Source: Oscillospiraceae bacterium (GTDB taxonomy: Bacteria; Bacillota; Clostridia; Oscillospirales; Oscillospiraceae). From it: 32,897 nt of DNA. Positions within the stretch are counted from its first letter, which is position 1. Every line of letters starts with the position of its first letter. This document shows positions 15,170 to 23,049 of the stretch, piece after piece. The translations under genes were made by a program, and so were the position numbers. Location of the stretch: assembly GCA_009781695.1 (NCBI GenBank), contig WQVH01000021.1, positions 1 to 32,897 of the forward strand. Direction: 5' to 3'. The notes beneath the pieces were generated by a model that was given only the letters and a program-made list of their open reading frames with translations, did no database searches and had not been told where the DNA came from.

Positions 15170-16114
15170 ATGGCTAAACTCATAGTAATCGGCGAAGCCC
15201 TGATCGACTTTCTGCCCTGCTCCAAAGGCAATCTGGCACAAACCAACTCATTTAAAAAATGCCCCGGAGGCGCACCGGCAAACGTAGCCGCTGCCGCTTC
15301 AAAATTCGGCATAGAAAGTATGCTCGTCACGAAACTCGGGATGGATGGATTCGGAGATTTCCTTACGTCCAAAATTGAAAAAGCAGGCATCAATAGTTGC
15401 GCAATATTGCGTACGGACGAAGCAAACACAGGGCTTGCATTTGTATCTGACTCAGACCATTCAGATGTAGAGTATCTATTCTACCGCGCCCCGGCAGCGG
15501 ATATGCTGCTCTGTGCCGAGGACATCTGCGAAGATTGGTTTAAACCCGGAGACATATTGCATTTTTGCTCCATTGCACTTGTAGATGCCCCATGCCGCGG
15601 TGCACATGACAGAGCGATTGAAATCGCACGTGCCAAAGGCTGTGTGATCAGCTTTGATGTAAACTTACGTCCGCCGCTCTGGAAAGACCTAAATGGCTTA
15701 AAAGAAGTAGTGCTGCGCTACATTCCCAAAGCGGATATCGTAAAAGCAAACGAAGAAGAACTGGCCTTTCTCGGAGACATTAAGGCGCAGCACCTACTAA
15801 TAACATTAGGCAAGGAAGGCGCACAATATCTGGGTAACGGATTGGATGTGCGTGTAAACGGCTTTGATGTTCCGGTAGTAAACACCACAGGCGCGGGAGA
15901 TACTTTTATCGGCACATTTCTGGCATACTGTGCACAACAAGGATTAGACTTTTTAAAAAGCGAAGCACAATGTGCGCAAGTGCTCAGATTCTGCAATGCC
16001 GCCGCTGCAATTGTAGTCGGACGACCTGGCGCACTTGAAGTGATGCCCACGCAACATGAGGTGCAGGAGTTTTTAAAGATACACGGCGCATCAAGTAAAA
16101 CAGTGGAAATATAA
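15170..16114 (+). CDS. scrK: Fructokinase (PfkB family sugar kinase)
   Basis: A 314-residue ribokinase-fold enzyme that phosphorylates fructose (or a similar ketose) with ATP. The N-terminal signature is KKCPGGAPANVAAAASKFG and the substrate region IVIGEALIDFLP. The C-terminal PfkB signature NTTGAGDTFIGTFLAYC holds the catalytic aspartate in GAGD. SFDVNLRPPLW is typical of the fructokinase branch. GGAGG precedes the ATG. It is followed after 23 bases by a lyxose/mannose isomerase, suggesting conversion of an aldose to a ketose and then phosphorylation. Exact sugar is inferred. Confidence 0.85.
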   Translation: MAKLIVIGEALIDFLPCSKGNLAQTNSFKKCPGGAPANVAAAASKFGIESMLVTKLGMDGFGDFLTSKIEKAGINSCAILRTDEANTGLAFVSDSDHSDVEYLFYRAPAADMLLCAEDICEDWFKPGDILHFCSIALVDAPCRGAHDRAIEIARAKGCVISFDVNLRPPLWKDLNGLKEVVLRYIPKADIVKANEEELAFLGDIKAQHLLITLGKEGAQYLGNGLDVRVNGFDVPVVNTTGAGDTFIGTFLAYCAQQGLDFLKSEAQCAQVLRFCNAAAAIVVGRPGALEVMPTQHEVQEFLKIHGASSKTVEI

Positions 16115-16137
16115 AACAACAAAAGGAGACTTTAACA

Positions 16138-16821
16138 ATGAAACGCTCACAAATCAATGCAGCAATCAAAAAAATGGAAGCGTTGGCGAAAAAACATGGG
16201 TTTTTATTGCCGCCATTTTGCCATTGGTCTCCGGAAACATGGCAAAACAAAGACAATACATACAATGAAATCCGTGAAACTAAACTGGGTTGGGATGTAA
16301 CAGACTACGGCAAGGGGCGCTTTGAAACAACAGGATTTACCCTCATCACAATACGCAATGGCATATTAAACCACACACAATATAACAAACCCTATGCCGA
16401 AAAACTACTAATGTTGGCAGAGGGTCAATATGCGCCGATGCATTTCCACTGGTACAAAATGGAGGACATCATAAATCGCGGAGGCGGCACAGTGTTGATC
16501 ACAGTCTATAATTCCACCCCGGAAGAAACATTTGCGGACACCCCTGTCACGGTACTCATGGATGGACACAGCCGTACGGTATCGCCCGGTACAGAAGTGC
16601 GGCTTGCTCCGGGTACAAGCATCACGATTCCCCCTTATCTCTATCATGACTTTAGAGTCATGCCGGGAACCGGAGATGTACTTTTGGGCGAGGTGTCGAT
16701 GTGCAATGACGATGAAAATGACAATCGATTTTATGAACAAATAGGGCGCTTTCCAAAAATTGAAGAAGACGAAGCCCCTTACCGCCTATTGTGCACAGAA
16801 TATCCATCGGCGGGGACATAA
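16138..16821 (+). CDS. D-lyxose ketol-isomerase-type cupin
   Basis: A 227-residue single-domain cupin of the D-lyxose/D-mannose isomerase family. Metal ligands appear as MHFHWYKMEDIINRGGGT (His-x-His and a following Glu), with a later histidine in TIPPYLYHDF. Known enzymes interconvert D-lyxose with D-xylulose and D-mannose with D-fructose. The N-terminal NAAIKKMEALAKKHGFLLPP and HWSPETW are also typical. AAAAGGAGAC precedes the ATG. With fructokinase upstream, mannose could enter glycolysis as fructose-6-phosphate, or lyxose the pentose pathway (inference). No transporter lies nearby. Confidence 0.82.
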   Translation: MKRSQINAAIKKMEALAKKHGFLLPPFCHWSPETWQNKDNTYNEIRETKLGWDVTDYGKGRFETTGFTLITIRNGILNHTQYNKPYAEKLLMLAEGQYAPMHFHWYKMEDIINRGGGTVLITVYNSTPEETFADTPVTVLMDGHSRTVSPGTEVRLAPGTSITIPPYLYHDFRVMPGTGDVLLGEVSMCNDDENDNRFYEQIGRFPKIEEDEAPYRLLCTEYPSAGT

Positions 16822-16885
16822 ATTTTTCCAACGCAGTATGGCGGAAATTACGCCAAAATGCAAGTGTTTTGGACTCGTGTCCACA

Positions 16886-17434
16886 CTAGCACTCCTGCTG
16901 TATTCTCAGATGATAAATGCTTTTTGTATTGGCATCAGGCTTATCACTTATTCGTGTGATCAAAAGCTCTTCAATATATGCTCCGCTTTGCAAAATCGCC
17001 AAAATGAGAACAAGCAAATTTTCATCTAAAAACAAAATCCAAAACGGGAATGTAAATATAACTAATGCCAGACCTTTGATCAGGTATGTGTGGTAAGAAA
17101 CTATTGTCTTAAACTTAATATATGCATACAGTAACGAAATCGCCTTAAGCAAGAAAACTGTCCCAATTAAAACATATGACTGCACCGTGATGCTCAGTAT
17201 AGGAAACACACACACCATAATGCATATCAAAAAAAAGATATCTGCACTCGTATCCAGTGTTGGCCCAAAGTTATTATTTACTTTTAATTTTCTCGCAATT
17301 GGTCCATCAATCAAATCTGTAGTTGCAGCTAAACCATAAAACAACCAAAACCTCATTGAAAGCGGCACCGAAAATACCAATAATATCGCAAAAACAAACC
17401 TTGTGGACGTTATAATATTGGGCAAATGTTTCAT
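16886..17434 (-). CDS. CDP-alcohol phosphatidyltransferase family protein
   Basis: A 182-residue hydrophobic protein with several membrane segments. The signature D-x2-DG-x2-AR-x8-G-x3-D-x3-D is visible as DLIDGPIARKLKVNNN followed by FGPTLDTSAD, so all catalytic aspartates are present. Family enzymes transfer a phosphatidyl group from CDP-diacylglycerol to an alcohol such as glycerol-3-phosphate or inositol; the acceptor cannot be told here. Its ATG overlaps the stop of the DUF5131 gene by four bases, indicating coupling. The last ~20 residues are polar and atypical. Confidence 0.85.
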   Translation of the reverse strand: MKHLPNIITSTRFVFAILLVFSVPLSMRFWLFYGLAATTDLIDGPIARKLKVNNNFGPTLDTSADIFFLICIMVCVFPILSITVQSYVLIGTVFLLKAISLLYAYIKFKTIVSYHTYLIKGLALVIFTFPFWILFLDENLLVLILAILQSGAYIEELLITRISDKPDANTKSIYHLRIQQEC

Positions 17435-18240
17435 CTTGTTTCCTTCTTTTGTTCAAAAACTTTTCGCACATCTAAAACCCCATGGAGCACATTCATTTTT
17501 GATTTTTTTGCAAAACTATTTTGAAAAATCGGGTGTATGTTTTTTATTTTACCATCACATCTTAATCTTGATCCGGAATTTTTAAACCAAAAAGTCGCAC
17601 TATGCCAAATACATTGACCCCTTATATTAAGAAGCCAATCATAATCAAAAACTCTTGCACCTTTACCAATCTCACCACCAACAGCAACAAACTTTATTCT
17701 ATCCAAATACATTGATAAATCAACATTTTCTAATAAAGGAACGCATGAAATAAACTTATATTTTATTGGAAGCGCCACAAAAATCGGCAATCTCTGATCG
17801 GCGCGCTTTTGATTTTCTATAGTACAGCCCAAAATGACATTATCGTATCCATTTCCCCAATCATCCGGTAAGCATTGCTCCACTCTTTCGACTCTCTTTG
17901 TAAGCATAATAAAAATCAGATCATCTCTATTTTTGATCATTTGCCATATTTCATTTCTAAATCCATCAGCATCTTCAATAAAAAAATCTGTCATAAAACA
18001 AGTTGCTACAAGCTTTCCGGATGAAATCTGAGACATTGGCTTGTAGAAATCTTTTGTTTTTTGAACACACCCTTTTTTAAACTTTGATGCATGCCGACCA
18101 TAATAATAACAATTTTCACACGCTTCACTAATCTGCTTACAGCCTAACCACGGCTCCCAATTCGCTAAATCCTTTTGATTTAGCGAATGCATTGCAACTG
18201 CACGACGAATTAAAAACTCTGCTATTTTATTTTTTATCAT
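17431..18240 (-). CDS. DUF5131 / phage Gp37-Gp68 family protein with three-cysteine motif
   Basis: A 269-residue protein with the family hallmark NWEPWLGCKQISEACENCYY, giving C-x6-C-x2-C, and then HASKFKKGC. Later blocks ATCFMTDFFIEDADGFRNEI, FIMLTKRVERVE and NVILGCTIENQKRADQRLPI, FISCVPLLE and AVGGEIGKGARVFDYDWL are typical. The three cysteines suggest an iron-sulphur or metal site; a radical-SAM-like barrel is inferred. Family members often sit beside a three-Cys-motif partner (TcmP), but here the neighbour is a phosphatidyltransferase. GAGGT is five bases from the ATG. The C-terminal ~50 residues are lysine-rich. The base composition looks lower in GC than its neighbours. Confidence 0.78.
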   Translation of the reverse strand: MIKNKIAEFLIRRAVAMHSLNQKDLANWEPWLGCKQISEACENCYYYGRHASKFKKGCVQKTKDFYKPMSQISSGKLVATCFMTDFFIEDADGFRNEIWQMIKNRDDLIFIMLTKRVERVEQCLPDDWGNGYDNVILGCTIENQKRADQRLPIFVALPIKYKFISCVPLLENVDLSMYLDRIKFVAVGGEIGKGARVFDYDWLLNIRGQCIWHSATFWFKNSGSRLRCDGKIKNIHPIFQNSFAKKSKMNVLHGVLDVRKVFEQKKETR

Positions 18241-18287
18241 TACTTACCTCTTTTAATAAAAAAAGACATTAACGATTAAATCACGCA

Positions 18288-19772
18288 TTATGCTTCACTC
18301 ACAAAAACCGTACCGGTATCACGGCAGAGATATTGCACTGCCCTTCGTCCGCTTTGTACTGCAATGGGCAAGCCTCCCGGCGGCATCATACGATGCCCGG
18401 CGAAGTACACACCACCGAGCTCATCTATAACGGCAGGGTATGACTTCATGTTCATACCGGACTTCATTTCGGTCATCCACGAGCCTTTCCAGTTGGCACA
18501 GTACCGCTCATAAGTAAGCGGCGTTGCCACATCAACAACTTCGACTTTCCCATCGATTTCAGGCAATTGCGCCGTAATTGCCGCGGTGACAGCATCTGCA
18601 ATTTTTTGCTTCTCTTCAGCATAGACACCGCTTTCTTTAGCACGTTTCCAAAAATCATAAGTATCACCGGACAACATGATGGTGAGCGCAGTTTTGCCTT
18701 CGGGAGAATACACCGGATCGCCCGCATAATTGTTCATAACCATATCCTCATAGGTCTGTGTGTCCAGCTTAATCGGCTCTTTTAACTTCCAAACATAGCG
18801 GTGCGGATACGCACTCAAATCCGCATTAATACCAAACGAGAGCAATACATTCATCGTCGGCAACGTCTCCGCACGCATTTTATCAAGCCACGGCGCTTTG
18901 GGTGGTGTGGCAAATAGATGATCTATCTGCATTGTATCCGCAGTGATAATTACCGCATCGGAATCTAAGCGTGCGTCTCCTATCATAACACCCACGGCTC
19001 TGCCATTTTCGACAATCACTTTATCGGCGCGTGTTTTGTAGCGTATTTCGCCGCCAAGCGATGTCAGTGTGTCTGCCATACGCTTTGCAAATGGAAGCGA
19101 ACCGCCCTCCGGAAAACCACCGTCTCCACCTGCCAATATCCCCATGGTAAACACAAGCGGCATGATACCGGACTCTTCGGCTGTAAAAGAACAGATCATT
19201 GCGCGCAACCCCTCGTTTGAAAACCGGCGCACATACTCATCTCGCGAGACTTTGGACGTCTTTCGCATAACACCAAACGCCGATATGCCTTTAAACAAGA
19301 GCGACAACGGAGGACGGCTTTTCTTTGTGACTCTTACGCCGCGCAGATCAGTGACAGGCATGGAAAGCCCCTTGAGCTTGCGCATATAGCCGCACAAACG
19401 GCGGATCTCCTTTTCATCTTGTGGTGCAATGTCAATCCAATGCCGCTCGGTTTTATCAACATCACGGAATACTTTGATCTGCGTTCCCTCATGATTGTAC
19501 TCATAAAAAGGCTCATCATAGCGAATTTCGACGCTGTCATCCAGTGCACCGGTGTACCGCCACAATTTATGAATCGGACTGTTCGGCGCGGAGCCGGTCA
19601 ACCAATGCATTCCACCTTCGAACAGATAACCCTTACGCTTCCATGATGTGCAGTTTCCTCCAGCAATGCTATGGCTCTCTAAAATGGTGACATCAAACCC
19701 GCATTTTTGTGCATAGATCCCCGCACTCAATCCAGCGATTCCTCCGCCGATGACGATTACTTTTCTATTCAT
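18288..19772 (-). CDS. CrtI-like NAD(P)/FAD-dependent oxidoreductase
   Basis: A 494-residue flavoprotein of the phytoene desaturase / carotenoid isomerase-like group. The N-terminal dinucleotide fold is VIVIGGGIAGLSAGIYAQKC followed by ILESHSIAGGNCTSWKRKGY and FEGGMHWLTG. The C-terminal FAD motif is VYFAGHRMMPPGGLPIAVQS. No carotenoid or quinone biosynthesis genes lie nearby, so the substrate is unknown. GGGAGAG precedes the ATG. It stands alone, downstream of a degenerate hydrophobic small frame. Confidence 0.85.
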   Translation of the reverse strand: MNRKVIVIGGGIAGLSAGIYAQKCGFDVTILESHSIAGGNCTSWKRKGYLFEGGMHWLTGSAPNSPIHKLWRYTGALDDSVEIRYDEPFYEYNHEGTQIKVFRDVDKTERHWIDIAPQDEKEIRRLCGYMRKLKGLSMPVTDLRGVRVTKKSRPPLSLLFKGISAFGVMRKTSKVSRDEYVRRFSNEGLRAMICSFTAEESGIMPLVFTMGILAGGDGGFPEGGSLPFAKRMADTLTSLGGEIRYKTRADKVIVENGRAVGVMIGDARLDSDAVIITADTMQIDHLFATPPKAPWLDKMRAETLPTMNVLLSFGINADLSAYPHRYVWKLKEPIKLDTQTYEDMVMNNYAGDPVYSPEGKTALTIMLSGDTYDFWKRAKESGVYAEEKQKIADAVTAAITAQLPEIDGKVEVVDVATPLTYERYCANWKGSWMTEMKSGMNMKSYPAVIDELGGVYFAGHRMMPPGGLPIAVQSGRRAVQYLCRDTGTVFVSEA

Positions 19773-19786
19773 GTGCTTACTCTCCC

Positions 19787-19888
19787 TTAAGATCCAATCG
19801 TACTAAAATCAATTAACCCCAATGCCATTGCAATCGCAGCCAACATCGCAAAATGCAACGGATATATGACATAGAAATTCCATTTCAT
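19787..19888 (-). pseudogene. Short hydrophobic frame, possible TraX/acyltransferase C-terminal remnant
   Basis: A 33-residue frame beginning MKWNFYVIYPLHFAMLAAIA. The FYVIYPLH segment resembles the last membrane helix of TraX-like membrane proteins. There is no clear ribosome site and nothing related upstream, so it is more probably a remnant than a gene. It ends 15 bases before the CrtI-like gene. Confidence 0.35.
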
Positions 19889-19953
19889 ATTCTTGCCACA
19901 TTCCCCATTATATCCTTAATTGTAATTATTTCTACATAATATAAGCAGAAATA

Positions 19954-19982
19954 TTGTGCTTTGCATGATTTAACTATATAAT
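19954..19982 (+). promoter_or_regulatory. Promoter for the DUF1905 gene
   Basis: TTGTGC (19954-19959), a 17-base spacer and a perfect TATAAT (19977-19982), 41 bases before the ATG, with AGGAGG in between. Confidence 0.65.
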
Positions 19983-20023
19983 GGACTTAAAGTTTACGAT
20001 CCATTTCAGGAGGATTTCACTGC

Positions 20024-20317
20024 ATGATAAACGGAAAAGTCTATGAATATGAGGCTCAGATTCATTTTGCCGGTTCCGGCGGCGGCGGTGCATATGTACC
20101 TTTTCCATATGACATCCACAAAGAATTCGGCAAAGGCCGAGTAAAAGTCCATGCAACCTTTGACGGCGAACCCTATCAAGGCAACATCGTCAACATGGGC
20201 GTGAAAAATCCTGACGGCTCAATTTGCTACATCATAGGCATCTTAAAAGAAATTCGGGCAAAAATCGGCAAGCAACCCGGCGACATGGTCAAAGTCACCA
20301 TACGCGAAAGAGCTTAG
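20024..20317 (+). CDS. DUF1905 domain protein
   Basis: A 97-residue single-domain protein of the DUF1905 family, a small beta-barrel. Typical blocks are YEYEAQIHFAGSGGGGAYVP, FPYDIHKEFGKGRVKVHATF, MGVKNPDGSICYIIGILKEI and KQPGDMVKVTIRER. Function is not established for the family. AGGAGG lies about nine bases before the ATG, and a strong promoter precedes it. The next gene on the same strand begins 62 bases later. Confidence 0.85.
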   Translation: MINGKVYEYEAQIHFAGSGGGGAYVPFPYDIHKEFGKGRVKVHATFDGEPYQGNIVNMGVKNPDGSICYIIGILKEIRAKIGKQPGDMVKVTIRERA

Positions 20318-20378
20318 TACATGTCCATCATAACATAAATTTACGCAAAGAACTGTATAAGTTTGGAGGGCTGATCTT

Positions 20379-20741
20379 ATGATGAAGGATAGACATAAAT
20401 GGAGTGAAGAAGTTAGCGGCATTGAGTTCACCTTTACTGACAATGACAGTTATGGCAAGGTATTCTGGAGGCATAGAAAGGAACTGCTGCTCAAAGCCGG
20501 TGCAAAGTTAACACCAAATCCACAGCTAAACAAAGACGGCTCTTTAAATTTCTCTGCAAAGTTTGCCAAAGCATTGCGTGCTGACCATGAAGACAAAATT
20601 GTAAATCACACGACCACAGAAGACATCATCTTCCCTTCGCCAAATGAACTGGGCATCTTCTTGCGCTTTGGCGGTGACAACACTTGGGTCAATTTAAAGG
20701 ACAACGAAGGCAGATCCTTGCATGATTGGAGTAAGTATTAG
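20379..20741 (+). CDS. Hypothetical protein
   Basis: A 120-residue soluble protein I do not recognise. It has a good ribosome site (GGAGGG, eight bases from the ATG). It is mixed charged and aromatic, with VSGIEFTFTDNDSYGKVFWR near the N-terminus, a lysine and alanine-rich middle (FSAKFAKALRAD), and IIFPSPNELGIFLRFGGDNT near the end. No membrane segment, signal or cysteine motif is visible. It may share a transcript with DUF1905. The ribosome site and length support a real gene. Confidence 0.65.
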   Translation: MMKDRHKWSEEVSGIEFTFTDNDSYGKVFWRHRKELLLKAGAKLTPNPQLNKDGSLNFSAKFAKALRADHEDKIVNHTTTEDIIFPSPNELGIFLRFGGDNTWVNLKDNEGRSLHDWSKY

Positions 20742-20780
20742 GCTTTTTACAGACAATGATTTAAGCCGTATTTGTTTCTA

Positions 20781-21659
20781 TCATATCTCCCTATAGATTT
20801 CCTCAAGCATATCAATAAATTCACGTAGAGCTGTTTTAGACCTGACCGGGTCTTCACTGTTCGGAATATTTCTGAGCTTAACCTTAAAACCATCAGTCAC
20901 TTGATCAAGAAATCCCTCAAATGACAGTTGCTCAAAATACCCGGAGTCACTGCCCACTACCATTCCGCCCTGAGCTGTGCCCAAATTATGATCTTGCACG
21001 CTTTCATCTTGCGCCGATACACGTGACTGCCGCCGCTCATGCGTACCATCAATAATCCGCTCGGCAGTCTCTTTAATTTCATCCTCAGTTCCTAAAGCAA
21101 GCTCCTGCAAGCGGTGTCTGCTGATATTTCCTCTGCCTGAGAGGATTTTTCTTTTGGCTTCAGGTGAAATTTCACCGATTGCCATGATTGCATCTGAGAC
21201 TTGAGCATCACGTCGTATTGTCATTGACGACACATTATATTGCTCAGCTAAAATTTGTGCAGTTGTTCTATTTTGCTGATGTTCATTTTGAACATCAGCA
21301 AAATTTCTTGAATACTGGTTGCTGCCAGTTCCAAGTGCTCTCTTCTTCGTATTATAGTGAAGACCCCGAAAGTGACTAAGCTGCAACGCACTCAGATTCC
21401 TGCGTGCGATCTGAGTGGAGATAATCCATATGATCACATCATCACGCGTATCAAACTCCATGCTGATTGTCTGGAACGGCAAATCATGCTTCTGAATGAT
21501 CTCATATCTATTATGCCCATCAATAAGTATACCATTCCACAAAATAAGCGGATTCATACAGCCATATTCAAGCAAGCTTTCTTCAAGCCAAGCAAAGGTC
21601 TCCGGGTCAAGCTCCGGCAACAGGTTTTTAAATTCGCTGTCGATCATGATCTCCATCAT
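20781..21659 (-). CDS. Orphan ParB-like (ParB/RepB/Spo0J nuclease domain) protein
   Basis: A 292-residue protein. Residues ~8-100 form a ParB N-terminal-like domain (LDPETFAWLEESLLEYGCMN, then ILWNGILIDGHNRYEIIQKH, where DGHNRY replaces the GERR-type motif). A helix-turn-helix follows (TTAQILAEQYNVSSMTIRRD, residues ~130-150). The C-terminal half has GRGNISRHRLQELALG and an acidic end (FIDMLEEIYREI). Such proteins occur on mobile elements and plasmids; there is no ParA or parS beside it, so a role in regulation rather than partition is likely. GGGG at spacing seven supports the ATG at 21659. Confidence 0.75.
   Translation of the reverse strand: MMEIMIDSEFKNLLPELDPETFAWLEESLLEYGCMNPLILWNGILIDGHNRYEIIQKHDLPFQTISMEFDTRDDVIIWIISTQIARRNLSALQLSHFRGLHYNTKKRALGTGSNQYSRNFADVQNEHQQNRTTAQILAEQYNVSSMTIRRDAQVSDAIMAIGEISPEAKRKILSGRGNISRHRLQELALGTEDEIKETAERIIDGTHERRQSRVSAQDESVQDHNLGTAQGGMVVGSDSGYFEQLSFEGFLDQVTDGFKVKLRNIPNSEDPVRSKTALREFIDMLEEIYREI
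21271..21303. repeat. Perfect 15-bp hairpin inside the ParB-like gene
   Basis: TTTTGCTGATGTTCA (21271-21285) and TGAACATCAGCAAAA (21289-21303) flank a three-base loop. It encodes part of the linker before the helix-turn-helix (FADVQNEHQQN). Confidence 0.75.
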
Positions 21660-21767
21660 TTACATCCCCTTGATAATTTTTTCTGCTTCCGCAGTTATTT
21701 AAAACACCATGCGATGGACTAAAATTTGAAGAGTTTAAGTTTTTCTTGTTCGACACTCACCGACTTA

Positions 21768-22130
21768 CTATATTGGCAATATTCGCAATCTGGACTTATT
21801 AATATCTATAGACAATACTGCTCCTTTTTTCAAATCCTCTTCATGTTGTAAAATTGCACTTTTAAGCAATTCAACGGCACGCTCCGCATGTACAACCGAT
21901 GCTCTGATCTGTATGACACTAGGTTTCAGCTCGTGTGTAACTGACAATATTGTGCTAAAATCTAAGTCATACGTTAAAACAATTAGATCATTCTCGCGAG
22001 CGTACAACATGATTTCTGAATCTAAAGCATTTGGTGCACCGACATCTGACCAAAGCAACACATCAAACCCGCTCTGAGTAAGTAATTTAGCAAACCTAAG
22101 CGGAATATTCATATCAAGCAAGATTTTCAT
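21768..22130 (-). CDS. DUF5615 PIN-like toxin
   Basis: A 120-residue PIN/Mut7-C-like protein of the DUF5615 family, the probable toxin of a type II pair. It starts MKILLDMNIPLRFAKLLTQS with the first acidic residue, and has LYARENDLIVLTYDLDFSTI, where the DxDF pair provides further acidic metal ligands. The ATG at 22130 overlaps the DUF433 stop by four bases; the longer frame from 22169 would run into the antitoxin. Predicted RNase activity is inferred from the fold. Confidence 0.85.
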   Translation of the reverse strand: MKILLDMNIPLRFAKLLTQSGFDVLLWSDVGAPNALDSEIMLYARENDLIVLTYDLDFSTILSVTHELKPSVIQIRASVVHAERAVELLKSAILQHEEDLKKGAVLSIDINKSRLRILPI

Positions 22131-22357
22131 GCCGGTAAAATCAATTCCTCTCTTGTTCCAATTGCCCACGCCGCATACCGAAGCGCCTGCATAATATCAA
22201 TCTCTGTTAAATTTGGATATTCAACCAGCAGTTCAGTAATAGTTACACCCTCACTAATTTGCAAGAGAATCATACCCACAGTTATACGCGTTCCAGCAAT
22301 ACATGCTTTGCCTCCCATAACTCCGGCATCATGACTTATACGTTCAAATTGTTCCAT
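22127..22357 (-). CDS. DUF433 antitoxin
   Basis: A 76-residue DUF433 protein with ISHDAGVMGGKACIAGTRIT, the family hallmark (P/G-x-I-x-GTRI), then VGMILLQISEGVTITELLVE and YPNLTEIDIMQALRYAAWAI, which form the helix-turn-helix part. DUF433 proteins pair with DUF5615 PIN toxins. AAGGAG lies ten bases upstream of the ATG at 22357; the in-frame GTG at 22366 is too near it. First gene of the two-gene unit. Confidence 0.88.
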   Translation of the reverse strand: MEQFERISHDAGVMGGKACIAGTRITVGMILLQISEGVTITELLVEYPNLTEIDIMQALRYAAWAIGTREELILPA

Positions 22358-22449
22358 GATAAACACGCTCCTTACATCATTTCATAAGCTATCATCATGC
22401 TATTTAAAATCTTTTATAAAAATATTATACATAGCCATAAGCTCTAAGT

Positions 22450-22890
22450 CTACCCCTCACGATACTTCCGTGCCTGCGCCACAGCCAACTCATCACAACG
22501 ATTATTATACTCATTATCCGCATGACCCTTCACCCAGTGAAAAGCCACCTTATGCTTATCCAAAAGCGGCAATAACTTTATCCACAAATCCGGATTCTTC
22601 ACCTCACCGCCCTTTCGCTTCCACCCCATCCGCTGCCATGAACTCAGCCAACCAAGATTTATGGCATTGGCCACATACTGTGAATCAGTAAATAACTCCA
22701 CCTCACACGGCATTTTCAACGCCTCAAGCGCTGAAATCACAGAAACAAGCTCCATACGGTTGTTCGTTGTACTCACCTCACCACCGCTAAGCTCCTTCAC
22801 TGCCTCACCATGCATCAGCACCGCACCCCAACCACCCGGCCCGGGATTCCCACTACACGCACCATCGGTATAAATTGTAACTTTTTTCAT
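22450..22890 (-). CDS. rnhA: Ribonuclease HI
   Basis: A 146-residue RNase HI that cuts the RNA strand of RNA-DNA hybrids. Catalytic residues are visible: Asp in [17 protein letters not shown], Glu in [16 protein letters not shown], Asp in [13 protein letters not shown] and Asp in [14 protein letters not shown]. The basic substrate handle ([20 protein letters not shown]) is present. Start at 22890 (MKKVTIYTD) fits the family; an ATG two codons earlier is also possible. Downstream of gyrA but separated from it by repeats. Confidence 0.97.
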   Translation of the reverse strand: MKKVTIYTDGACSGNPGPGGWGAVLMHGEAVKELSGGEVSTTNNRMELVSVISALEALKMPCEVELFTDSQYVANAINLGWLSSWQRMGWKRKGGEVKNPDLWIKLLPLLDKHKVAFHWVKGHADNEYNNRCDELAVAQARKYREG

Positions 22891-22905
22891 ATACAAATCC
22901 CAAAC

Positions 22906-22927
22906 GGGCGACCGAGGGCGGTCGCCC
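22906..22927. repeat. GC-rich hairpin repeat (GGGCGACC type)
   Basis: GGGCGACC (22906-22913) pairs with GGTCGCCC (22920-22927) across a six-base loop and is followed by CCTAC. Similar units are dispersed in many Clostridia. It lies 16 bases from the rnhA start. Confidence 0.7.
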
Positions 22928-22961
22928 CTACAACAAAATTTTTAAACACCTGATAAAGCTT

Positions 22962-23020
22962 AGCTCCCTCGCGAGGGAGCTGTCAGTGTAGCTGACTGAG
23001 GGAGTTGCACATTTTGCAAC
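22962..23020. repeat. Compound hairpin repeat (AGCTCCCTCGCGAGGGAGCT)
   Basis: A perfect 20-bp palindrome (22962-22981), then a short stem-loop GTCAG...CTGAC (22982-22996), a further GAGGGAG that can pair with CTCCCTC, and GTTGC...GCAAC (23004-23020). A common dispersed type in gut Clostridia from general knowledge. It lies 30 bases beyond the gyrA stop and could terminate that operon. Confidence 0.7.
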
Positions 23021-23049
23021 AACCCCAAAACTCTATTTAACCCTATTTC

